Below are positions 7,369-14,108 of a stretch of DNA of 21,661 bases, piece after piece. Origin of the DNA: CAZWUW01 sp964636895 (GTDB lineage: Bacteria > Bacillota > Thermincolia > Thermincolales > CAZWUW01); contig CAZWUW010000052.1 in the NCBI GenBank assembly GCA_964636895.1, forward strand, positions 1 to 21,661. The letters are read 5' to 3'. Under the pieces are notes generated by a model. It saw nothing but the letters and a program-made list of their open reading frames with translations. It ran no database searches and was not told the DNA's origin. A program made the position numbers and the translations under genes. Position 1 is the stretch's first letter. Every line of letters starts with the position of its first letter.

Positions 7369-7606
7369 GCATATTTGTGTAACATTTTCGGGTTTTTTGT
7401 TACTATACAAATGAGTGACTTACAGGCGAGGTAATCTCCAGACTTTGCCGGAACAGTACCGGACAGTAATCTTGCTCAAAGAAGTTGAGCAGTTGAGCTA
7501 CTGAAATTGCTGCAATAATGGGGAAAACAACAGCCTCTGTGCGGGTTTTGTTATACTGGGCAAAGCAAAAGTTTCAGGAAGAATACTGCCGGTTAGGGGG
7601 AGACCT
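7369..7606. other. Non-coding stretch with short repeats and an extended -10
   Basis: I see no convincing gene here. Contents are a near-duplicate CCGGAACAGTA / CCGGACAGTA (7449-7469), a small hairpin GCTCAA-AGAAG-TTGAGC (7474-7490) followed by a second GTTGAGC copy (7492-7498), and an extended -10 promoter element just before the zinc-finger gene. No tRNA, riboswitch or T-box pattern was recognised. Confidence 0.5.
7549..7557 (+). promoter_or_regulatory. Extended -10 promoter element for the HC2 protein gene
   Basis: TGTTATACT fits the extended -10 pattern TGnTATAMT, about 50 nt before the ATG at 7607. No good -35 box stands 17 nt upstream, which is common for extended -10 promoters. Confidence 0.5.
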
Positions 7607-7867
7607 ATGAGAGACTGCATAGTGATTCAGGATCTGTGGCCCTTGTACCTGGACGGAGAATTGAGTGATGAGACTAAACAGTATGTGGAAGAACACATTA
7701 GTCAGTGTACCCATTGCCAAAAGATTAAAAACGCCGGTCCGGGAGTGGAATTTGCCGAGCTGCTGGAAAATCCCGGTCAGGAGCCAGGGTCGCCGGAAAA
7801 GTTTATGCTTAAACTAAAACGCAGGCTCCAAAGGCTGGTGGCAGGCTTAGTGAATCGCAAATTGTGA
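7607..7867 (+). CDS. Short zinc-finger (HC2) protein, anti-sigma-like
   Basis: This encodes 86 residues. The N-terminal half matches the putative zinc-finger HC2 family: C4, then LYLDGELSDE (17-26) and EEHISQCTHC (32-41), giving H34-x3-C38-x2-C41. Such domains hold ECF sigma factors when reduced or zinc-bound. Most family proteins continue through a transmembrane helix. This one stops after a basic helix (KLKRRLQRLVAGLVNRKL) with no membrane segment, so it is either a soluble regulator or a shortened gene. No in-frame continuation is visible after the stop. The ribosome site is GGGGGAG about 5 nt before the ATG. No sigma gene adjoins it; the nearest ends 1.6 kb upstream and already has a DUF4179 partner. 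The target is unknown. Confidence 0.75.
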   Translation: MRDCIVIQDLWPLYLDGELSDETKQYVEEHISQCTHCQKIKNAGPGVEFAELLENPGQEPGSPEKFMLKLKRRLQRLVAGLVNRKL

Positions 7868-7909
7868 CAAATACCTACTAATATCTTTGCGGCTTAAGCA
7901 GCCAAAATG

Positions 7910-7918
7910 TGGTACAAT
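7910..7918 (+). promoter_or_regulatory. Extended -10 promoter element for the DUF6922/AbiEii pair
   Basis: TGGTACAAT matches an extended -10 (TGnTATAAT with one change), 26 nt before the GTG start at 7944. A clear -35 is absent. Confidence 0.5.
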
Positions 7919-7943
7919 ATTAATGAATGGATGGTGATATACC

Positions 7944-8240
7944 GTGCTGCCGGAAGCTTTGCATAAGTTCTTCTGGGAATATGACGCCAAAGCCTTGGAC
8001 GAAAAGGTTCAATGGTTTCAAATCATCGAACGCATCCTGGAATATGGGGACCTGGAAGCTGTCCGTTGGGTATACCGTTTTTACTCAACCGAACAATTAG
8101 CCAACGTGGTCAGGAACAGCAGGCAGCTATCCAGGCGGACAGCCCTTCTGTGGCAGAATATCTTAGGTATACCTGAGGAGGAAGTTACTTGTTTGAAAGT
8201 ATCATGTCAGCGGAGCGACATTCCGTTCTTGAAGAGTTAG
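7944..8240 (+). CDS. DUF6922 protein, probable antitoxin partner
   Basis: This encodes 98 residues. Features such as LHKFFWEYD (6-14), IIERILEYGDLEAVRWVYRFYS (27-48) and SRRTALLWQNILGIPEEEVTCL (63-84) match the DUF6922 family, which is typically encoded immediately before AbiEii-type nucleotidyltransferases. The exact biochemical role is not established. By position it is the cognate antitoxin or regulator. The start is GTG, with GGTGAT 5 nt upstream; no ATG is available nearby. Its last 52 nt overlap the downstream gene in another frame, and the AGGAGG ribosome site of that gene lies inside this coding region. The two genes therefore form one coupled unit. Confidence 0.8.
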   Translation: MLPEALHKFFWEYDAKALDEKVQWFQIIERILEYGDLEAVRWVYRFYSTEQLANVVRNSRQLSRRTALLWQNILGIPEEEVTCLKVSCQRSDIPFLKS

Positions 8241-8833
8241 TTAAAAAATCTTTGCTGCAAAATTATTATTTGGCCGGAGGGACGGCGCTGGCTCTATACT
8301 TAGGCCACCGCTGGTCGGAAGACCTGGATTTTTTTGCAAAACAGGAATTTGACCCTTTTCAGCTTGCCGGGAAATTGGCCGATCTTGAAGGTTTTGTCTT
8401 AACCGGCCAGGAACCCGGTACAATTCACGGCCTAATTGGGGATGTAAAAGTGAGCTTTCTGTATTATCCCTATCCTTTATTGGGAACAGGCCAAGTTTAT
8501 AAGAATGTGCAATTGGCGGGATTACGGGATATAGCTCTAATGAAATTGGTTGCCCTGGTGCAAAGGGGAACAAGAAAAGATTTTGTGGACTTATATTTTT
8601 TAGACAAAGAACAGGTAAATTTTGAAGAAATGTTAAGGTTATATCCGCAAAAATATCCGGTTAAGACTTACCAACCTTTGGTATTATTGAAAGCCCTCAG
8701 ATACTTTACCGATGCCGAAAAGGAGGCAATGCCAAAGATGTTCCGGGAGGTTTCCTGGGAAGAAATAAAAGAACACTTTTTGCAGCGGCAAAAAATGTTG
8801 GCGACGGAGTTAATAAAGGCAAAAGGGCTATAA
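8189..8833 (+). CDS. AbiEii/AbiGii-type nucleotidyltransferase (toxin family)
   Basis: This encodes 214 residues of the nucleotidyltransferase family that includes the type IV toxin AbiEii. Catalytic signatures are GGT (30-32), followed after a short helix by SEDLDFF (43-49), giving the D-x-D metal ligands D45 and D47. A possible third acid is D85 in GDVKVSF, and RGTRKDFVDLYFL (126-138) carries the conserved lysine/aspartate element of the family. Members transfer nucleotides to acceptors such as tRNA and cause growth arrest or phage abortion. I chose TTG at 8189, because GAGGAGG lies 7 nt upstream; the next ATG (8204) is too far from that site. It overlaps the DUF6922 gene by 52 nt. Downstream lies the CTCTGTG-repeat hairpin, probably its terminator. 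The active-site residues appear intact. Confidence 0.85.
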   Translation: MFESIMSAERHSVLEELVKKSLLQNYYLAGGTALALYLGHRWSEDLDFFAKQEFDPFQLAGKLADLEGFVLTGQEPGTIHGLIGDVKVSFLYYPYPLLGTGQVYKNVQLAGLRDIALMKLVALVQRGTRKDFVDLYFLDKEQVNFEEMLRLYPQKYPVKTYQPLVLLKALRYFTDAEKEAMPKMFREVSWEEIKEHFLQRQKMLATELIKAKGL

Positions 8834-8869
8834 AAAGCTAGCAGACACAGACCATCAGAGTATGTGGAA

Positions 8870-8933
8870 AACACAGAGAATATTATTTTTTTGATTTTCT
8901 CTGTGTTCTCTGTGCCCTCTGTGGTTTTTTTTT
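8870..8933 (+). terminator. Hairpin with three CTCTGTG units at 9-nt spacing, likely terminator
   Basis: AACACAGAGAA (8870-8880) pairs perfectly with TTCTCTGTGTT (8897-8907). CTCTGTG recurs at 8899, 8908 and 8917, exactly 9 nt apart, and ends in a run of T (8925-8933). It follows the nucleotidyltransferase stop by 36 nt. It is related to the hairpin at 5239-5275. Confidence 0.65.
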
Positions 8934-8964
8934 GAAAAATTCAATCCCAAAAGAGAATTTACTC

Positions 8965-8994
8965 TTGACAATAATTTGCATCTAAGTGTAATAT
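8965..8994 (+). promoter_or_regulatory. Sigma-A promoter of the ytrA-like operon
   Basis: TTGACA (8965-8970), an 18-nt spacer and TAATAT (8989-8994) form a strong promoter. The predicted start near 9001 lies inside the operator described at 8998-9022. Confidence 0.8.
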
Positions 8995-8997
8995 TAA

Positions 8998-9022
8998 AGT
9001 GTACCATACAATATAGTACACA
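8998..9022. promoter_or_regulatory. Probable YtrA-type operator AGTGTA-N13-TACACA
   Basis: AGTGTAC (8998-9004) and GTACACA (9016-9022) form an inverted repeat over the predicted transcription start. An extra AGTGTA half-site lies at 8985-8990 and a further GTAC at 9025-9028. The spacing resembles, as I recall it, the AGTGTA-13 bp-TACACT box of Bacillus YtrA. Autorepression by the next gene is the natural reading. Confidence 0.6.
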
Positions 9023-9067
9023 TAGTACAAATAATGCACCGTGACACAGTGGAAAGGGGTGAGCGGC

Positions 9068-9463
9068 GTGTGGTTTAGAGTTGACCAGAGGTCAAGTGTT
9101 CCCATATACCAGCAGTTGGTGAACAGTGTTAAAGAGGCGGTGGCCAAGGGGGTGCTGGCTGCCGGCGATAAGCTGCCTTCGGTGCGGGAACTGGCCGCTT
9201 TGATCACCATCAACCCCAATACCATTGCCAAGGCCTATCAGGAGATGGAGCGGGAGGGGATCATCGAGACTCTCCGGGGGCGGGGGACTTTTGTTGCCGC
9301 CCGGGAACAAATGGTTAACCTGGAGGAAAAGAAACAAATGATTAAAGGGATGCTGGAAAAGATTCTGGTGGAAGCCTATTATATGCAGCTTGATGAAAAA
9401 GACATGCTGACCTTGGTGGAAGAGACAGTACGGGCCTGGTACCGTGAACGGGGGGGGAAATAG
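9068..9463 (+). CDS. GntR family repressor, YtrA subfamily
   Basis: This encodes 131 residues: an N-terminal winged helix (about 10-77) with PIYQQLVNSVKEAV, GDKLPSVRELA (33-43), NPNTIAKAYQEME (49-61) and GIIETLRGRGTFV (64-76), then a short helical C-terminal part. The short length marks the YtrA subfamily, which regulates adjacent ABC exporters in response to cell-wall antibiotics or related stress. I chose GTG at 9068, because AAAGGGGTGAG ends 4 nt before it; an in-frame GTG at 9041 lies upstream of that site. The stop (9461-9463) is directly followed by the ATG of the ABC ATPase, so the two are co-translated. The inverted repeat over the promoter start is its probable binding site. The inducing signal cannot be read from sequence. 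Confidence 0.88.
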   Translation: MWFRVDQRSSVPIYQQLVNSVKEAVAKGVLAAGDKLPSVRELAALITINPNTIAKAYQEMEREGIIETLRGRGTFVAAREQMVNLEEKKQMIKGMLEKILVEAYYMQLDEKDMLTLVEETVRAWYRERGGK

Positions 9464-10381
9464 ATGGTGCAGTTGGCGATAGAGACAAAAGCTTTAACCA
9501 AAGATTTTGACGGTTACCGGGCAGTGGACCGGCTGGATTTGGCGGTGCCGGAGGGCAGCGTCTTTGGCCTGATGGGTCCTAACGGGGCCGGCAAAAGCAC
9601 GGTCATCAGGATGTTAATGGGCATTTTGAGGCCCACCTCTGGCACCGGCTTTATCCTGGGCAAAGAAATCACCGAACCCACCGGCGCTGTCCGGCAGCAG
9701 GTCGGCTATGTGGCGGATATACAAAATATGTATCCCTTTTTCCGGGTCGAGGAGATATTGCAGTTTTGTGCCAAACTGTATCCTTTCTGGGATTGGAATA
9801 GATGTCAGGCTTTGTTGAAAACCTTTGCGCTGCCTGCCGGGAAGCGGGTACGTTTGCTCTCTAAAGGGATGAAAACGCAGTTGGCATTGATTATTGCCTT
9901 GTCCGTGCGGCCCAGGGTGCTGATTTTGGATGAGCCCACCAGCGGCCTGGACCCGGTGGCCAGACACCATTTCATGCAGTTAGTTATGCAGGAAGCGGCT
10001 GCCGGGGATACCACGGTGTTTTTCTCCACCCATAACCTGCATGACCTGGAGCGGGTAGCCGACCGGGTGGCAGTAATCATGAGCGGGAAATTGCTAATGA
10101 ACAAGTCCATGGAAGACATTAAAGCCAATACCAGGAAGATCCAGGCGGTGTTCCCGGCAGGACTGCCGGAGGAAATCAGGAAACTGCCTGAGGTACTTAA
10201 GGTGGAAGCCCAGGGCAGGGTTTATTCCATTATTGTAGGGGACCGTTTTAACGATATTTTTGAGAAAGTAAAGGCGTTTAATCCTTCATATATTGAAATT
10301 GCCGACGTTGACTTAGAAGAGCTGTTCCTCCATACCATGGGAAAGGAGGGGTACGCTCATGAACCCGTTGTCCTTGAATAG
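9464..10381 (+). CDS. ABC transporter ATP-binding protein (YtrB/EcsA-like)
   Basis: This encodes 305 residues of a cytoplasmic ABC ATPase. Motifs in order are Walker A GPNGAGKST (38-46), a Q-loop region near 84-87 (DIQN), a variant signature LSKGM (132-136), Walker B VLILDEPTSGLD (152-163) and the H-loop STHN (188-191). Residues after about 220 form the accessory C-terminal domain usual in drug and envelope-related ABC-2 exporters. It begins directly after the GntR stop and overlaps the next permease gene by 23 nt. It probably energises the two permeases encoded next. The signature has lysine and methionine in place of the second glycine and the glutamine of LSGGQ, a change common in the YtrB-like group rather than a sign of inactivity. 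Confidence 0.9.
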   Translation: MVQLAIETKALTKDFDGYRAVDRLDLAVPEGSVFGLMGPNGAGKSTVIRMLMGILRPTSGTGFILGKEITEPTGAVRQQVGYVADIQNMYPFFRVEEILQFCAKLYPFWDWNRCQALLKTFALPAGKRVRLLSKGMKTQLALIIALSVRPRVLILDEPTSGLDPVARHHFMQLVMQEAAAGDTTVFFSTHNLHDLERVADRVAVIMSGKLLMNKSMEDIKANTRKIQAVFPAGLPEEIRKLPEVLKVEAQGRVYSIIVGDRFNDIFEKVKAFNPSYIEIADVDLEELFLHTMGKEGYAHEPVVLE

Positions 10382-11402
10382 AACCCTGCTGTGGAAGGAA
10401 TGGCGGCTTAACCGGTGGTACTTCGGGACGGCTATGATGCTGATGAGTGTGCAGACAATGCTCATGCCGGTACTATATTGGATTGATATGCTGGTCAGGC
10501 CGTCGATTTACAGGGGAAGAGATATGGCGGGCTGGTCCCTGGAAATATCCAATATGTTCAGCGGCGTAAGCGCTTCCGCCTTATCAAACCTTGGGTTTTA
10601 CGCCGCCATTGGCATTGGGGTGCTGCTGGTCAGCCAGGAGCGCAATCATAACACGCTGGACTTTTTGGTGGCCACTCCGGTGAGCAGGCGGGAGATTATC
10701 AGGGCCAAATTCTTTGTCGGCGCCGGAGTTATTACAGCTATTATGTTGATCAACTATATTTATATTGCCGGGGCAGCGTGGATGCTGCCGGCTAAGTATA
10801 CCCCCACGCTGGCGGGAAAATGGTTTATCCTGGTCACGACTGCATTATTGGCCGTTTACAGTTTAAGTTTTTTTATGGCCACTGTTACCGGGACCGGGAT
10901 TGCGGCTGGCATTGGCGCCTTTGGCCTGATTTTCAGCCCGCAGCTGATGGCGGGGTTGGTGGTTTTAATTGCACAATCTTTTATGTTTGACGAGGGTGGC
11001 GCGGTCCATGACACCGTATCCAATATTGCCGACCATTTTACCCTGCCTTATTACCTGCCGGGGAGCGGCTTTGGATTTATCTCCAACCCCTGGCAGACAA
11101 TGTACGGCCCGGAGGCCTTGGCTATGCTCGCTGTTTTCCTGGGGTTTTATCTTTTGTCAGTTCCGGTATTTGAAATAAACCCGCTGGAGAAAAACGGTCA
11201 GGTATTTTTGTTCGGTGATATCAGGACCTTGGCCAATGTGGTGCTGTCCTTTATCGCGGCAACTGTAGGGATGAGGGCAGTTTTTGAAGTCTACAGGCCC
11301 GGCGTGCCGGCCCTTATTGCACTGTTTATCGGCATTTTTTGTACTGGTTATTTTGTCATTTTGCTATTTTTCAGGCTGCAGCGCAAACTTGGGTTTAAGT
11401 AA
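10359..11402 (+). CDS. ABC-2 type permease (first of two paralogues)
   Basis: This encodes 347 residues with about six hydrophobic segments: a first near residues 22-42, others at about 80-98, 125-147, 160-185, 190-212 and 255-275, and a C-terminal pair at about 295-345. The N-terminal NRTLLWKEWRLNRWYF and the loop QERNHNTLDFLVATPVSRREIIRAKFFVGA are typical of ABC-2/YtrC-type subunits. GAAAGGAGGGG stands 7-8 nt before the ATG, within the end of the ATPase gene. The next gene encodes a clear paralogue with the same NRxLxWKEWR start, a WSLEI segment and a PVSRR[ED]II loop, so the exporter is probably a heterodimeric permease. The substrate is unknown. Confidence 0.85.
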   Translation: MNPLSLNRTLLWKEWRLNRWYFGTAMMLMSVQTMLMPVLYWIDMLVRPSIYRGRDMAGWSLEISNMFSGVSASALSNLGFYAAIGIGVLLVSQERNHNTLDFLVATPVSRREIIRAKFFVGAGVITAIMLINYIYIAGAAWMLPAKYTPTLAGKWFILVTTALLAVYSLSFFMATVTGTGIAAGIGAFGLIFSPQLMAGLVVLIAQSFMFDEGGAVHDTVSNIADHFTLPYYLPGSGFGFISNPWQTMYGPEALAMLAVFLGFYLLSVPVFEINPLEKNGQVFLFGDIRTLANVVLSFIAATVGMRAVFEVYRPGVPALIALFIGIFCTGYFVILLFFRLQRKLGFK

Positions 11403-11419
11403 AAAGGGGATTGAACATA

Positions 11420-12445
11420 ATGCTAACTTTAAATCGAGCCCTGATATGGAAAGAATGGCGGCAGTACCGGTGGCTATTTGGTGCAGCCTTTATTGTGATG
11501 AGTATGCAGCCGCTTTTTCAGACTCTGTTTTATTGGGCCGGGCAAATTGTATTTCCGGTACAGGGTGGCGGGCCAAGGGTTATGGATGCCTGGTCGTTGG
11601 AAATCGCCCGCATGTTTACTCAAAACACTCACTCCATTACTGCTTTGGGGTCTCTCATCGCGATGTTATTAGGTATTCAGTTAATTGCCGGGGAACGGGC
11701 GAATAACACTATCGTCTTTTTGGCGGCCGCCCCTGTAAGCCGGCGCGACATTATAGCAGCCAAGTATTTCGTAGGGGCCGGGGCTATAATCGGGATTTTG
11801 CTGGTGAATTTCCTTTTTGTAGCCGGCGCGGCGCTGGCATTCCCGGCTAAGTATACCGTTGGCATGGCGGCCCAATGGTTCGCCCTGGCCACGGCGGTGC
11901 TGCTGGTTCATTTCAGTATGGGGGTTTTTGCTGCTGTTATTACTGGAAACTGGTGGGCGGCGTTTGTCGGAAACTATGTGCTCTTTTTTATCCCTAAAAT
12001 TATCGGCAGTATATTGGTTAATGCGGTTGGTGCTATCGTGTTTATTGCCAGCGGCAGGCCAATGGGGGATCGGCTTATTGATTTGATCAAGCGTGGGGAG
12101 CAGTACTTTTTGCCTTTTTATTACCTGGATATCGAAGCCCGTCGCCGGGCGGGGGAGGCGGTGTTCACCTGGGACATCCCGGTGCTGTTCTTGGCAGCCC
12201 TGATTTTCTTTCTGCTGGCGACCCGGCTTTTTGAAAGCAATCCTCTCGAACGAAACGGCGAAATTTCCATCTTCGGCGGTTACCGGGTAGTTGTCAAAGC
12301 TATCCTGGCATTAATTGCGGCGACTATCGTCACCGCTGTCGCCGGTGTTTTTTCCGAACCGGCAGCGCCACTGGTTCCCGGGATCTTTCTGGGCGTTTTT
12401 ATCGCCGGGTATGTTTATTTATCCTTTTTCTTCAAAAGGCGGTGA
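11420..12445 (+). CDS. ABC-2 type permease (second paralogue)
   Basis: This encodes 341 residues and is paralogous to the preceding permease along its whole length. It shares NRALIWKEWR at the start, WSLEIARMF, GERANNTIVFLAAAPVSRRDIIAAKYFVGAG, a PAKYT segment and the late LFESNPLERNG motif (FEINPLEKNG in the first). This indicates tandem duplication and divergence into two subunits. ATG at 11420 is chosen over TTG at 11411, because AAAAAGGGGA directly abuts the TTG but is well spaced (9 nt) from the ATG. The gap to the previous stop is 17 nt. About six or more membrane segments are predicted by hydrophobicity. It lies upstream of the VanZ relic with only 15 nt between, so that fragment is in the same transcript. 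Confidence 0.85.
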   Translation: MLTLNRALIWKEWRQYRWLFGAAFIVMSMQPLFQTLFYWAGQIVFPVQGGGPRVMDAWSLEIARMFTQNTHSITALGSLIAMLLGIQLIAGERANNTIVFLAAAPVSRRDIIAAKYFVGAGAIIGILLVNFLFVAGAALAFPAKYTVGMAAQWFALATAVLLVHFSMGVFAAVITGNWWAAFVGNYVLFFIPKIIGSILVNAVGAIVFIASGRPMGDRLIDLIKRGEQYFLPFYYLDIEARRRAGEAVFTWDIPVLFLAALIFFLLATRLFESNPLERNGEISIFGGYRVVVKAILALIAATIVTAVAGVFSEPAAPLVPGIFLGVFIAGYVYLSFFFKRR

Positions 12446-12460
12446 AAACAGGAGGTGCTT

Positions 12461-12580
12461 ATGAAGAAGATTGCGTGCAATGATATAGATGATATTTTGT
12501 TAAATACCTTTGGCGCAGTTTTAGGATATTTAGCTTTAATAATGGTAAAAAAAGTTTGGAGTTTTGAAGCACATCGGTGA
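12461..12580 (+). pseudogene. VanZ-family remnant (39 codons with intact ribosome site)
   Basis: A 39-codon frame starts with ATG behind AGGAGGTGCTT and ends with TGA. Residues 7-22 (NDIDDILLNTFGAVLG) match the C-terminal signature of VanZ-like membrane proteins (FDIDDxxLNTxGxxxGY), followed by a hydrophobic stretch and VKKVW. Full VanZ-like proteins have four to five membrane segments and at least 130 residues, so nearly all of the protein is missing; only the start codon region and the last part remain joined. The most likely history is an internal deletion. A translated micropeptide is possible, since the ribosome site is excellent, but function is doubtful. VanZ-like genes are linked to glycopeptide tolerance, which fits this envelope-transport neighbourhood. 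The family assignment rests on a short motif. Confidence 0.65.
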
Positions 12581-12695
12581 TCAATTACGTCATAAAGAAT
12601 AAAAGGATTTCAAAAAATGATGAAACCGGCGGCATCTACAGGGACAGGTTATCTGTAATGATTAACGGACGGGGTTTGGGAGGAGGAACGGCGGA

Positions 12696-13370
12696 TTGAA
12701 TCAAAAATTGAACCAAAGCTGGCAACAAAGGCTGCACGACTTGCGTCATTTCAGTTATATGCTTACCCTGCCACTGCTGCATTTGGTCTACAGGGTACTC
12801 AACGCCGACCGTGGCATTGTTTACAGCCTGGTCACCGACCTGGACAGACTTATTCCCTTTAACAAATATTTCATTGTTCCTTACATGCTCTGGGCGCCTT
12901 TTGTGCTGGTGATGATGGTCTATTTCTTTGTCCGGGACAGAAAAGTATACTTTAATGTCCTGATAACTATTAACATCAGCTTGCTGGTTAACTACTTGAT
13001 TTACAGCGTTTTTCAGACCACCGTGCCCAGGCCGGAGGTGGCCGGCGCGGATTTTTGGAGCGGGGCGGTAAGGCTGCTTTACGCTGTTGATAAACCCTAT
13101 AACTGTTTTCCCAGCGGCCATGTGACCACCGCGTTTGCGGTGCTGCTGGGCTGTTATAAGCTGGCGGACATTAACCGCAAGCTTGCCTTTGGGGCAAAAA
13201 TCACAGTAATTTTGATCATATTGTCTACGCTGTTTTTAAAACAGCATGTGGTCATGGACGCTTTGGCCAGTATTGTATTGGTAAGTCTGATAATGTATGT
13301 TGTGGAAGCCTTTAATTGGGGCCGTCTGCGGAGATGGCCGGAGGAGCAGAAAACATGGATGAGGTTATAG
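12696..13370 (+). CDS. PAP2 family membrane phosphatase
   Basis: This encodes 224 residues with about five or six hydrophobic segments. The phosphatase signatures are RP at 111-112 (in TTVPRPE), PSGH at 139-142 (YNCFPSGHVTTAFA) and KQHVVMD at 182-188 with the catalytic H184 and D188. The third motif has STLFLKQH in place of the usual SRxxxxxH, as in the inositol-phosphorylceramide-synthase-like branch of PAP2 proteins. Members dephosphorylate lipid phosphates at the membrane. In bacitracin-type resistance loci, PAP2 proteins recycle undecaprenyl pyrophosphate. The start is TTG at 12696 behind GGAGGAGGA, with no ATG near. The gene overlaps the following ATPase gene by 16 nt. Its substrate here is inferred only from context. 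Confidence 0.85.
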   Translation: MNQKLNQSWQQRLHDLRHFSYMLTLPLLHLVYRVLNADRGIVYSLVTDLDRLIPFNKYFIVPYMLWAPFVLVMMVYFFVRDRKVYFNVLITINISLLVNYLIYSVFQTTVPRPEVAGADFWSGAVRLLYAVDKPYNCFPSGHVTTAFAVLLGCYKLADINRKLAFGAKITVILIILSTLFLKQHVVMDALASIVLVSLIMYVVEAFNWGRLRRWPEEQKTWMRL

Positions 13371-14101
13371 TGACAAAGGATTTAAAGCATGCTTTCAACC
13401 TGGGGAAAATAGAAGTGCCGGTCTTGTTCGGCATCAACCTGACCATTCGGCAAGGGGAATTTATCGCCCTGTGCGGTTCTTCCGGTTCCGGCAAATCCAC
13501 TTTGCTGAATCTTATTGGCGGTCTGGTTAAGCCTAGTGAGGGCAAAATATATTGTTCCGGTCAAGAGATTACAGGCATGAGTGAAAATGAGCTAAGCCTT
13601 TTCCGGCGGCAGAAACTGGGATTTATTTTTCAGTCCTATAATTTGCTACATGACCTGACCGCCTTGGAAAATGTAGAACTACCCCTGATTTTTGCCGAGG
13701 TTCCGCCTGCCCGGCGCCAGGAGATGGCGCGGGAGGCTTTAGCGATAGTGGGTCTGACCGATCGGATGGACCACAAACCGAATGAACTTAGCGGCGGTCA
13801 GCAGCAGCGGGTCAGCATCGCCCGGGCCTTGGTGAACCGGCCGCAGATTGTGCTGGCCGATGAGCCCACAGGCAACCTGGACAGCCGTACCGAAGAGGAG
13901 ATTATTGAGCTGATGCTAAAGATGAACCGGGAACAGGGCCAGACCTTCGTGGTGGTAACCCATGACGGGGCGGTGGCCGGGCGCGCCAGCCGGGTCATTT
14001 TCTTGAAGGACGGCCTGATTGAACGGGAAACGGCACTAGCGGGAGCGAGTAATGAGCAGCCAGGCACGAGTAATAAGCAGCCCGGCGCAGAGGGGGGTTG
14101 A
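13355..14101 (+). CDS. MacB/LolD-type ABC transporter ATP-binding protein
   Basis: This encodes 248 residues. Motifs are Walker A GSSGSGKST (41-49), Q-loop FQSYNLL (92-98), signature LSGGQQQR (145-152), Walker B IVLADEPTGNLD (165-176) and H-loop VTHD (201-204). The LADEPTGNLD form is typical of the MacB/LolD/FtsE class that drives mechanotransmission by FtsX-type permeases rather than classic transport. I chose ATG at 13355 with GGAGGAG 9 nt upstream; an earlier in-frame start at 13316 lies inside the PAP2 gene. The C-terminus ends in a duplicated heptapeptide (ASNEQPG, TSNKQPG) made by a 21-nt tandem repeat; this tail lies outside the conserved domain. It is followed at once by its permease gene. 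Confidence 0.9.
   Translation: MDEVIVTKDLKHAFNLGKIEVPVLFGINLTIRQGEFIALCGSSGSGKSTLLNLIGGLVKPSEGKIYCSGQEITGMSENELSLFRRQKLGFIFQSYNLLHDLTALENVELPLIFAEVPPARRQEMAREALAIVGLTDRMDHKPNELSGGQQQRVSIARALVNRPQIVLADEPTGNLDSRTEEEIIELMLKMNREQGQTFVVVTHDGAVAGRASRVIFLKDGLIERETALAGASNEQPGTSNKQPGAEGG
14046..14087 (+). repeat. 21-nt tandem repeat at the end of the ATPase gene
   Basis: Two adjacent 21-nt units (14046-14066 and 14067-14087) agree at 18 of 21 positions. They encode ASNEQPG then TSNKQPG. They sit at the gene junction and leave both reading frames intact. Confidence 0.85.
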
Positions 14102-14108
14102 ACAGCAG

